From contig BDGG01000001.1 of the NCBI GenBank assembly GCA_001949185.1, positions 4,270,629 to 4,334,628 of the forward strand: a DNA stretch of 64,000 nucleotides. The letters are read 5' to 3'. Under the pieces are notes generated by a model, which saw only the letters and a program-made list of their open reading frames with translations, was not told the origin of the DNA and searched no databases. Position numbers and translations under genes: made by a program. Every line of letters starts with the position of its first letter. Positions within the stretch are counted from its first letter, which is position 1. The DNA comes from Ramazzottius varieornatus (Eukaryota; Tardigrada; Eutardigrada; Parachela; Ramazzottiidae). Positions 48,771 through 58,376 of the stretch are shown here, piece after piece.

Positions 48771-50626
48771 TTAGATGTCTTCCGAGTTCGTGACACGTAT
48801 TCTGGAGAAGCCAAACAAATGACGTAGATGTGACAGCCTGGATTTGGTCGGGCGGAAACTTTCACCCACCAAAAGTTTTGTTCCCGTGCTGTTGTCGACA
48901 GTCCGAAACTGCGAGCTTTTGAAGGACCCTAGTCTCGGTTTTAGCGGAAAGATGCAAGAACAAAGCTCAGCCCGGTAATCCCGATTCATCACGCAAAACA
49001 CCACCTACCAAAAATTCCAAAATGAGTACACCTCAACGTATCGAATCAGTACTGTCAAAGTCCAGTTCTTCCGCGGAAGGTTATCCTGATTGTCTTTCTT
49101 CAAGAAAGACAAGTTTCCGCTTACCGGTAAAATGGCAGACTCCAGTGGGAGCAAGGTACGTGTCCAGAGGGTAACAATAGGGTAATGAATATGGACGTCC
49201 GGGAAAACTGACCCAATAAACGCTGCAGGAACCACACAAAACGCCCCCAGGAAACTAGCGATAACAAGGGTCTTGGCAATTGTGCGACGTCGCTCGAAAC
49301 ACTGGTTGATAGGTGTGGTCTCATTTGTTTTTCGATAGGTTACTGTACAGAGTAGAAACAACGAGAGTACGAGGATCAGAGCCTTACTTTTCTAACGGGA
49401 ATACTTTGCTAACTCAAATGCTGCAGGCGGCGCGGCCATGTGTCTGCTTCTGCTGAGCATGTTCTACCGCCATATGGCGACCGACCAAGAGTTAGCAAAG
49501 TTTTCGCCGTTCCGATTTTCGATAGAAATGACGGCAGGTATCAGCGTGCACCTACCACACAAGCAATTTGTTTCTACTGTTGATGTCACATGCGATGACA
49601 ATATGTTTTCGCTCGAAAGTTGGTAAAGTTTTCACCGTTCTGACTTTGAATAGAAACCAGCCGTAGAGTCTTAAACACGCTGTGTAACTCCCGCGTGATT
49701 TCTGCTTGTTGCGTCATATATGTGGCTAACTGGATCAGCTGATTCTGAGCTGCATTACGCCTTCTGCAGAAAGCGTGCTCCTTAATATCGCCAGCCATCT
49801 TCAAACATTCTTGCTTCCTGAATTATATCCGCCTCGATCTGTCACCTATTTCCGGTTCAAGATACTTCAGACTGAAGCAAAGCGTTGGGACAAATTTGCG
49901 AATTAATTTGACAACTTTTGGTTGGAAGAGTACCGAGAAAAATGTTAGTTAGACAAGTACTCGCCAGTTCGGCGAGTCAGAAAAGTTAGGCTCTGATCCT
50001 CGTACATTCGAAGAACCAAACGGAAGATAAGTTCCGAGAGCAATATTGATAATCGTCAAGGCAGGATCGGTCATTCCCACCGCACAACGCCCACTGGGAA
50101 GCAGGCGCATTCGACCGAATGTCCCATCGAGGAACGGGATGGTGATGGAAAGACTTATGGCCCATGGAATGAGGACCATTAAGAACAGGGGAAACTTCTT
50201 CGTCAGACATGAATAGTTGTAGGGTAGCCGTAATGCCGCCAAACGATGTAAGAACAGCACGGTTCCCGCCCAGTGGCTAGCTTGCTGGATCAAAAGGTGG
50301 ACGAAGTGGACAACGGGACAGATGAGGCCCAAAGGAACTTGAAGATAAACCTTAGAGAGAACCATGTAGAGAAGAACTGGGGTGTTGATCGAGCATATGA
50401 AAAGGTGAAAGAGGAAGTAATGCACGATCAGAATATTCGATCCTCTCCAGAAATCTTTGGCAGACACGATAATCCCGATGATGCAAGCGCATCCAATGGC
50501 GCCTATGAGGGTAGTGAGCAAAGTGATGCAAAACCAGATCGCTACGTCACCTTTCCCCAAAGGACCTCCTGCTGAGACATTTGAGGTACTTTGAGAGTTC
50601 GAAGACAACGGAAATGATGTGTTCAT
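48771..50626 (-). CDS. Orphan rhodopsin-like G-protein-coupled receptor
   Basis: Three exons (50022-50626, 49125-49386, 48771-49004) join in frame to about 366 residues. The short extracellular N-terminus has several N-glycosylation sites (NTS, NVS). Seven hydrophobic spans follow: AIWFCITLLTTLIGAIGCAC, LIVHYFLFHLFICSINTPVL, a third ending WAGTVLFLHRLAAL, FPLFLMVLIPWAISLSITIP, KALILVLSLFLLCTV, TLVIASFLGAFCVVPAAFIG, and a seventh ending ILPVVFCVMNRDYRAEL. The DRY box at the end of helix 3 is replaced by LHR, and the NPxxY motif is altered, so the receptor is divergent. The VMNRDYRAEL sequence is typical of helix 8. The ligand cannot be inferred. Exon 2 starts within helix 5, at an intron whose two ends are inverted copies of each other. 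Confidence 0.72.
49368..49397. repeat. Inverted repeat across the GPCR intron, right partner at 49976-50005 (arm 1)
   Basis: This 30-bp sequence, with core GTACGAGGATCAGAGCC, is the reverse complement of 49976-50005 with two mismatches. It spans the acceptor site of GPCR exon 2 and codes there for part of helix 5. Confidence 0.85.
49976..50005. repeat. Inverted repeat across the GPCR intron (arm 2)
   Basis: This arm, with core GGCTCTGATCCTCGTAC, begins about 17 bp inside the intron after the donor of GPCR exon 1. The two arms are about 580 bp apart. Confidence 0.85.
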
Positions 50627-51588
50627 TCCACATTCGCGATTCGACTTCTGACAAAACTGGTACGAAAAAGTGCGACCGTTTTGTCTGGGTTCTCCAATTA
50701 ATTTGTGCAAATAAGTTCGTCAAAAAACACGCGGGGATGCTGATGATCCTGTGGAGCAAAGGCGGCAAGTCTGCTTGAAGGGACGCCTGGCGGTGATGCC
50801 TTCACTTCCAGCAGCCATTCGATCTTGTAATGAGCTGATGTCTGCGGCAACGCCGTCAGCGCTTCACTTCTTCCCTAAAGCCAGCAGTGACGATGGTTGA
50901 TAATAACAACGTTGTCGGTGTTGACGATTGCGTAAGAGTAATTGCAGGTGTTTCGCCTGTTGAGTAAATTACTGCCCATCTGTTGTGATTAACTTTATGT
51001 CATCTTCCGCAGATCCGCTCATCTGACTAAATTTTGCACCTCAGCTTTGGATCGACCGGGTTCTTCTACTTTTCCGAGCTTCTTCAAAATAACCTCAATA
51101 ACATAAAAGCTCGGCACACAAACTCGACCAGATTTGTTTTTCAAGTGGCGCACTTTTCAATGTTACTCGCCGAAATCGAGCACCACGTGAAAAAACCGAC
51201 CTTGTCGCGTTTACTTGCCCAAGTTCCATCCATGCTTACTGCAAATTCCAACTGGTTGCTTTTTATTGTCCAGACACATTCTCCTAACGAGAAAACAGGC
51301 TTGTGGTACGCTGAATATGTACAGAAGCAAGACCACAAAAATTCAACGCAAAGGAGGCTCGTATATCCGAGCAGTGAGCAAACATCAGAGAAAGAAAACC
51401 CCTTGACGTTGTAAGCCTAGCTGGAAAACTCCCCAAGAGAGGAACAAAAATACTTGGGCACAGAGAAAAAATACAACAAAAAGCTTGATTCTTCCACCTT
51501 CACAAAACAGAACGGACAGACAAAACACCGCTCTAAAAACCGGCGATATTCCGTAAGGCGCTTTTGTGTGCTCGAAACTGTCTGCACA
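50627..51588. other. Spacer between the GPCR and RALGPS genes
   Basis: This 962-bp region includes the GPCR promoter and the RALGPS 3' UTR. A plus-strand open frame of 126 codons at 51034-51414 runs straight through a family-1 hairpin and has no domain, so it is not called. Confidence 0.4.
51129..51195. repeat. Palindromic repeat family 1, copy 8
   Basis: The left arm TTTTTCAAGTGGCGCACTTTTC is intact; the right arm GAGCACCACGTGAAAAA is worn. The family tail CTTGTCGCGTTTACTTGCCC follows. It is intergenic. Confidence 0.75.
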
Positions 51589-54358
51589 CTATGAGTCTAG
51601 GTTGATCAAGTTCGAAGGGTTCTCCGCCTGGTTGATAGCTCCTCTGACAAACTTGATCCATTCGCGATACTCTGTCACATTGGCTGTCTTTAACTTCAGC
51701 ACGGTGGCGCTGTCAGGTGCCACAAGAGTGAACTCTAGCAGCGCCGATGTGCGGCCTTTCTCTATGGCCTCGAGGGCTGTGCTGGTTATCAACTTCCACT
51801 TTGACAACGGGTGGATGCTGGAAGGCAGTGTCTGAAAGTGTTCGCGTAAGGAAGCCCGGAAGGGGTTTTTGGGTTTGAATGTGACCAGGTTCGTGCCCCA
51901 CACTGCCATCCACACGCGTTTCCACCGAGGGAAGTACTGAAAGCGACCGTCACGAACCACGGACTTGCGTTCTACTGGCCCTTGCCAGGAGAAATGGTGC
52001 TGTAAGGCGTCGATACCCAGGAAGGACGATCGACCTATAGAGGAACACTGGCTGTGACGAAGGGAGTGCTTGGTGGAGGACGGCAAGGACAGACTAGGAA
52101 GTCGCATAGGTTCCTGAAAACAGAAACCCCATTCTGTGATCAACAATTTATTTTTCATGTTTTAATGTTCTCAATCTTCCCCATTCTGGCACAAAGGCTC
52201 CGTGCGAGTCTCCACTTGTATAACGATCATTCAGGTGGTCAGCCAACGACCGGCGATGCTGTTCGCCCATTTGCATACACCCCAGCGATAATTTAATATC
52301 CATCCTGAATGCAGGTGCGTGAAAAGCCCACTCCGGTTATCTGAGACTGTAACGCGGAGGAAATTACGGCAATTTATTACCTCAATGTGGCTATCGTCGA
52401 TCAAGTTGGTGCTGTTATCGTCCAGTCCATCATCTTCGGTGGGGTCCACTTGGGAGTGGCGCTGCTTCGGAAAACTCTCGTCGTTCATCTTGGAACCTTT
52501 GGTCGAGCCCTTCCCTTTCTCAACTGCATCAGGCTCCAGTGCTCGTGAGCGCTTGATATTTTCCTCGTCTACAAACCGCTGTAACTCGTCCAAGTAACGG
52601 AGACTTTTGAGATAGTTGTACAACTCGTTGTTGACTTCAAGGAAACCGTAATTGGATCGATTAAAGAGATCGAAAACACGCTGTTCGATAACAGCCATCC
52701 GTCTTTCTCGTTCTGCCGGGTTCAGATAGGCGTGGTAGGCGTGAATCAAGTCAGTCTTGTAGAAACCTGAAAACAACAACACACCCAGTTCATTAGCAGT
52801 CAAAAAATTGACCAGGAAGATCGATGATCTAAAAAGTACAATCAAATGGGCTTGCGTTCATCAACCTACATACTCGCGAAAACCACAATATACATATCTG
52901 ATAGTATGAAGGTTCATGAAAGTAACCGAGGCCCCTGCGAACTGTCCCCATCACGAACCTGCACCACGTGCAAAACAGTGAACGTTACGGTTCTCTGGAT
53001 GCAGGTGACCGAACAAAGCGCATTTTACGTTAGGGTTTCTGCGTTGTCGTTAAACTCAGATTCATCAATCTTCAAACTAAATTTCTATGTAACCGACCTA
53101 TATGTGGGATACGCGGGAATCCGGCACTCTCTTGATAGTCTCGAAAGGCTTGCCAGTTGTTTTCAGGATTGAAAACAGCGTCGAGTTCGTCGATGGTGGA
53201 CCGATCCTTCTTGGGCAACAGCGCCATAGTGTGCGAGAGTCTGGCTAGTGGCGCACTCTTGAGAGCCGAGAAGATGGCGTAACTGGAGTGGAAGTTGTTG
53301 AGCTCGAACAGCCGCTTTGCTACTCGGACAAGATGGCTCATCAGATCCGCACGTTGTCGAGGAGTCTGCAGGACACAGAGCATAAGCATATAGAGTTACC
53401 AGCCAGTTTACACAGCGTCGCGGCAAAGACGTCTTCTCATGGACGCAAACAAGCTTTTCGAGAGCGCACTCTACAATGAAGCTCCGGAATTCATTTGGAA
53501 GTTTGATTGTGAGACAACCTAATCGATGTGATGTAGAGGAACGCACAAAACACACAAACATTCACATAGAAAACAGACGTCGGTCAAACTTGACTCATAA
53601 CACAAAGCAGTCCCACTCGCCGTGGACCTACATACAAGGAACCCTAGTCCCAACGCTGGTCCACATGTATGCAGGTGTCTGACGCCTAGAAATCTTTCCA
53701 GCACAAGCCTGCATACACCGTCTACGTACTGTCGACACAGTCCTTGTGTATGCAGGTAGTCGAGTACAACAGAGCAAGATGAAGAAACAGATCTCCCCTT
53801 TGGAGTCCCAGATTTCCTTCTGACCCTAAAATGTTGAACTCAAGCAGGCGCGAGTCCGGTGGGCCTAGAAGAAACACGTACCTCGCAGTTCAGGATTTCT
53901 TTGACGGTCCATTGTCCATCGTAGTTGAACCTCCTGGTGATTTCGTTGACCCTCACGGATTCCGGTTCGTTCTTCAGTCGAGCATTATACCATTTGAGGG
54001 ACTTGAGATCGTGAGGCTGCAGCTCCTGGAAGATTTCCTGTGTGATGAGGGTGAGGTGGGCAGCCAGCTCCTCCACCTTCCATCGCAGTACAGAAGCATC
54101 CGACTTATCCACGATAGCGTCGAGTACATCAGAGCATTCCTTGGATGAACACGTATCGCTCCCGTCGGGATAAGTATCCTCGTTGTCATCGCAATCATTA
54201 TGGAATACCACCGAGTTCTTCCGTGCTAAGGAAGAAAGATGCAGCTTGCGAGGCATGGTCGAGCTGTGCGCTCCTCCACCACCCATGCATCCCAAGAAGG
54301 TTGAACTTCTCCTGGCAGCTTGCGAAGAATGTCGACGACGATTTTGCAGCGAGGCCAT
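51589..54358 (-). CDS. RALGPS: Ral guanine-nucleotide exchange factor with PH domain (RalGPS-like)
   Basis: Four exons (53882-54358, 53098-53365, 52381-52766, 51589-52113) join in frame to about 551 residues. RalGPS proteins activate Ral GTPases at membranes. The RasGEF catalytic domain (about residues 75-350) shows VEELAAHLTLITQEIFQELQ, GQWTVKEILNCE, LVRVAKRLFELNNFHSSYAI, and IPHIGFYKTDLIHAYHAYL. The linker is charged and Ser-rich, with a KYLN-like segment (YNYLKSLRYLDELQRFVDEE) as in RALGPS1/2. The C-terminal PH domain (about 400-540) reads RWKRVWMAVWGTNLVTFKP and EYREWIKFVRGAINQAE. The joins at 53365 and 52766 were confirmed by comparing with the expected RasGEF order. A conventional PxxP motif was not obvious. 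The start at 54358 is the best ATG; the frame stays open upstream. Confidence 0.86.
52262..52320. repeat. Possible palindromic repeat family 2 pair in a RALGPS intron
   Basis: TTTGCATACACCC and CTGAATGCAGGTG face each other about 40 bp apart in the intron 52114-52380. The match to the family core is partial. Confidence 0.4.
53660..53760. repeat. Palindromic repeat family 2, cluster in a RALGPS intron
   Basis: The sequence carries CATGTATGCAGGTGT, GCCTGCATACACCG and TGTGTATGCAGGTAG in alternating orientation within 100 bp of the intron 53366-53881. The first and second, or second and third, can pair over about 10-12 bp. Confidence 0.65.
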
Positions 54359-55080
54359 GGCTGGTTGTAGTGCTGACTGCTGCGTAGGCACATACCACAA
54401 GGATCCTTTATCTAAACAGTTAAGCTGTAACCTTATCGTAACAACAACAAAACACTGCAATTGCAAACCATCAGGACCGAAGCTGGCGCAGCTGACGAGG
54501 CGCACTATCGGCCAGGAATAAGACGCTCTCCTCACAGATCGTTCCCGACAAACACGACTTGCCAGTAGTACATGACTAATGGCTCCAATGAGCCAACATG
54601 GACTTGTGAATGACTCTGTCTGCCTTCGAAATTGCAAGCGCCATTAACAAGCAGACTGCCATCGGAGACAGGGGCACGATTCAAGACTTGATGAAGACAT
54701 GGGAGCACTTATATGACTGATATGACTCATACGAGTATCGCGCTCGACGTCGTGATGTGCATTGATTGTTTGATCTAAGAGTCAACCCTCACCCCACAGG
54801 AAAACCTCGAACTGACCTTTATGATTAAAACGAAGACTCTGTGACATTCGTTCGACCTAATAATGGAGAATCGCAGTTTTATATCTCAAGAAATCGGCGT
54901 GAATATAAAAGAACAGGCAGGTAAAAAGTCGAAAGAAAAGCATGTACGGCGCTGCTCCGTGAATCCGCAGTGCGGGATAGGAAAAGAGAGGAAAGCACAC
55001 CAAGATCGAAAGTTGTCGACGAGGACGGGTTTTCGGAAACCAGTTCAAAATCTTGTGACCTTCCCCAGGGCTCTGGCAGT
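54359..55080. other. Spacer between RALGPS start and the four-pass protein
   Basis: This 722-bp gap should hold the RALGPS promoter or 5' exons and the 3' UTR of the next gene. The RALGPS frame remains open to about 54637, so some of it could be coding in a longer isoform. Confidence 0.35.
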
Positions 55081-56348
55081 TCAGGTCTCAGCAACAGTGG
55101 AAAGGACAGGCCGGGCCAGAGCCAGAGATAGCCGATGAATCTGGACGCTGCTGCGTACGGCTTCATCCAGAAAGTCCTCCAGCTTCTCCTCCCTTCGTCG
55201 CCTCATGTCGGTAAAGTAAGCCATCATTTTCATCTCAAGAATGGGATCTTCAAGATGCCCGTTCACCACTATACTCCATGACGATTTGAACTCGTAGGGA
55301 ATGCATTCCAGCTGTCCGCCACTTCTAAAGATCTTCCGAACACAAGCTAGCCGCGCAAAATAGCAGTACAGGCCGTAGAACCACACGACGATTCCCACCA
55401 GCATGCTGATCAGGGTCAGGCAGTACCCGGCCCACTTCAACATTGTGTCGAATTGAAACTACAACCACAATGCAAAACTGATAAATCAGAGCAGGAAAGA
55501 ACGATACTGGAATCTTTTCACGTACCGAAGGCAGAAGATAAGTAGTAAAATATTCACAGTCTTCACGGAGAGTTGGAGGAACGAGGGAACTCGAGTTCAT
55601 GGCGTCCGCAAACTTGTCGGCCTGCGGATCATCTTGGCAGCTAAGAACTCGGTAGACAACGGACGGGACAGGGTTTATGACTTCCGGAGCATCGACTTCC
55701 ATGATCAAACCACAAAATATAAAACCAAAAGGAATTATGGTGGTGATGATGGAGACAAACATCATTCCCATGTAAAGATTAGCTGAAGAAAAGCGCATGG
55801 TAGGCTTTGTTTTATATTCGTCCATAAGCGCAGCGCCCAAACCAGTCGAGAACGCCCAGAAAAGAACTGCCACCAAGGTGCCATGCGTCCAGTTCTGATG
55901 CACATATCCCATCATTGCTGTAAAAAATTGGTGCTTCTATAAATGTTCTACATATTTACCTCAATTTTCAAAGTCGTGATTCAGGAGGCCACTAAACAAT
56001 CTCGGGAAGATCGTTATCCCAAGTGGCGCAGCTTCCATTGTGACTGGTCGGAGACGTGCGGCACTTGAGGTAACAATCATTCCGAGACTGATGGCCAGCC
56101 TCCCATTAGCAATGTATACCTCCCAAACCAGCCACGGTGGCCACAACGTTGATAATCTCAAAGACCACGTACAAATGGTGCAGGAATCGCCCATTCTGAA
56201 CGCAGTTCGGGCAAAGGTCCCGCGGGTTTGCTGAGCGTAGAAGATGAGAAACACGACGAGGGCGGGTAATACTAACTCTTGGAACTTCCGTGCCGCTTAC
56301 ATGCCGATTAGGTTGTTCTGTCACCGGTAAATCAGAATGTGCATGCAT
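55081..56348 (-). CDS. Unrecognised four-pass membrane protein
   Basis: Three exons (56120-56348, 55526-55917, 55081-55458) join in frame to about 332 residues. I do not recognise the family. Four hydrophobic stretches are clear: HLYVVFEIINVVATVAGLGA (about 55-77), TLVAVLFWAFSTGLGAALM, LYMGMMFVSIITTIIPFGFI, and LKWAGYCLTLISMLVGIVVW. A loop of about 80 residues between spans 3 and 4 has three cysteines and an NSS glycosylation site, so it is probably outside the cell or in a lumen. The C-terminal 100 residues are charged and likely cytoplasmic. There is no obvious signal peptide. The layout resembles tetraspanin- or TMEM-like proteins, but the tetraspanin CCG motif is absent. A family-1 hairpin lies in the first intron. 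Confidence 0.65.
56011..56076. repeat. Palindromic repeat family 1, copy 9 (intronic)
   Basis: The left arm GATCGTTATCCCAAGTGGCG faces GACGTGCGGCACTTGAGGTA with ACAATC at the end. It is inside the intron 55918-56119 of the four-pass gene. Both outer borders of the family are kept. Confidence 0.85.
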
Positions 56349-56632
56349 CTTCCAGGGAGCATTCTACGGCACTTTTATGCAACACCAACAAAGGGTCTGA
56401 CAAGTACCAATACTGTCCAGTATCTCGACAACTAACACCGGAAGTACACTAGACAGGAATATTTAGTTATATGCAAGTCCCAACGGGCAAACCTAAAAGG
56501 TAAAATCCTTGGTAACACCGCGATGAATGGACAGCGAGAAACTGACTCCCAGCCATCTCGAAATTCCTAATACAGTTCGGGTGCGGAAATGACGTACTGG
56601 GAACAAGTCGGGATGGAGTTCAACAGTATTTC

Positions 56633-58071
56633 TTATCGGGAAGTCGTTTCGTTCGGGTTCCGATACGGCCGAAGATGATACAGCAAGTATTCAAAGAGGT
56701 ACATGTCGTCGATGTAGTGGAAGGAGATGGCAGTGTCGGAGCAGCAATCTAGCCGGTTCTTCTCTAAATTCCGCTCTTTTTCCGTGTATTTCGCGTACCG
56801 GGGGTACCACCAATCCTGAAAAGATCAAAGTACGCAAGCCGGTTACGAACCAGTCCACGAAGGAGCTCTTTATGAGGAGCGCCACGAACCTTTTCGACAT
56901 GACCGAGTTCCATGTGGCTGGACACACCCATGGGGAAGAAGCGGTTGTGGCCTGTCTCGTCGCGACTATCTCCAGGTTTCACGCCCACTTGCGTCAAGCA
57001 TCTCCCCATCTCAACATCTTCGCTTCCGTCGTTTGCGTTCCGGCATTTGTTAGCCCGAAGTCCATTTTCAACCAGCAGATCTACGCTTTTCCTGCTCAAT
57101 ACGTATCCCGCACCTGAAGACAGCCCAAAGACGATGCATGTATGGTAGACGAGCTCTACTACTGCAACCTGCAAGAGCAGAAAGGTTCGCCGTACCTCCT
57201 GCCATATACCCATCGTCGCCATTAAGAAGTTTGTAATGAGCGCCAAAGTAGGTTGCGTTGCTCGCTGACTGACTGGAGAGAAACATCCGTAAATTCTCCA
57301 TCACGACATAGGTGTCGTCGTCAGCTTTCAAGAACCAATCGAAATCGTCCCGTACTTCGTAGGCAAACCTGACAAAGCAAAAGATCACAAAAGTACTTCA
57401 ACAGTACCAAACGATATGCACACTATTAGTGATTCCTGTAGGTTCTCGGGTGAATGGGGTACCTAAATCCAAACTTTGTTTTACCCCAAAGCATATCTCT
57501 TGTTTCCGGTACGCCGGCATCCTTCGAGAACAAATCCGAATCGTTCTTCGTGCTGATGAACAGGTATCCGTTGCACCGTCTCAACCAAGTTTCTTTAGCT
57601 GCTTTGGCTTTCTGGATGTTCCGGGGCATAGTCAAAATTAGGCACAGAATACGAGGATGCGCAGTCGCGTTGTTCAAAGTTAGCGAACCCAGTGCGTAAC
57701 CGCTGGCCGTCGAAATCGTATCCGTATACACTGCCAACAGAACACAATACGAAAATCGCCTTCTTGGTTCAAACTCCAAAGACTAGTAATGCACGTCAGA
57801 TCGGTACGAGTACGACAAAGGTGAGGACCCGACTTTCCCTACCGTTCTCTCCAGTTTGACTTGTGAGGAAACCCGGAAGTGGATTTCTGATAGTCTGGAG
57901 TCGGCACAGTTGCAACAGACCTCTGAAGTTGTCCCGCCACAACATTAGTCCAACAGTAAACGCCGCTAGGAACCCCAAACAGAAAGCAAATAGCACAGGT
58001 ATTCCATGTCGATAGATCACCCTTAAACGGTAAGAACGCTGATCCGTCAATGTTTTCCGGTTCTTCGCCAT
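56633..58071 (-). CDS. C1GALT1: Core 1 beta-1,3-galactosyltransferase (T-synthase)
   Basis: Five exons (57843-58071, 57463-57730, 57196-57368, 56890-57113, 56633-56815) join in frame to about 358 residues. The enzyme adds galactose to GalNAc-Ser/Thr to make the core 1 O-glycan in the Golgi. It is a type II membrane protein: a short basic cytoplasmic tail, then the anchor GIPVLFAFCLGFLAAFTVGL. The catalytic part includes AKETWLRRCNGYLFIST, DWFLKADDDTYVVMENLR (the DDD metal/UDP site), YFGAHYKLLNGDDGYMAGGA, EDVEMGRC and GDSRDETGHNRFFP. The C-terminal block CCSDTAISFHYIDDMYLFEY with LLYHLRPY is diagnostic for C1GALT1. Whether it needs a COSMC-like chaperone cannot be told here. Length agrees with the family. 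Confidence 0.95.
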
Positions 58072-58376
58072 ACGACTGCCCGTAGGAGTGAGGACAAAAT
58101 AGTACAGAGAAGGAAACAGAACCCTGAAACAGATCAGTGAATGAAATACTACAAGAGGTCAAAAGTACGACAGTTCCAGTTCCCTGCTGCCATATTCAAC
58201 AACAGTGCCAAAATGAGTATAGAGAAACTTTATTTTCTCACTGCTCACGTTGACAACAAGTCAGTACCCACAACAGAACACTTAGAATAATACAGATACA
58301 TAATACGAGTAAAATAGAATTTTCTCTGAGAAAGAGTCTGGATAACCATCATTCATGTCTGAGAAGAGCATGAGCC
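58072..58376. other. Spacer between C1GALT1 and UBASH3
   Basis: This 305-bp gap lies between two minus-strand genes and should contain the UBASH3 3' UTR and the C1GALT1 promoter. Nothing else is visible. Confidence 0.35.

Noticed and set aside
51034-51414. 126-codon plus-strand open frame
   Set aside because: It reads through a family-1 palindrome and has no domain, signal or splice partners; the length is within chance.
53410-53520. Minus-strand segment that could be a RasGEF exon
   Set aside because: Joining 53882 directly to 53365 gives an uninterrupted RasGEF domain in frame; adding this segment breaks it.
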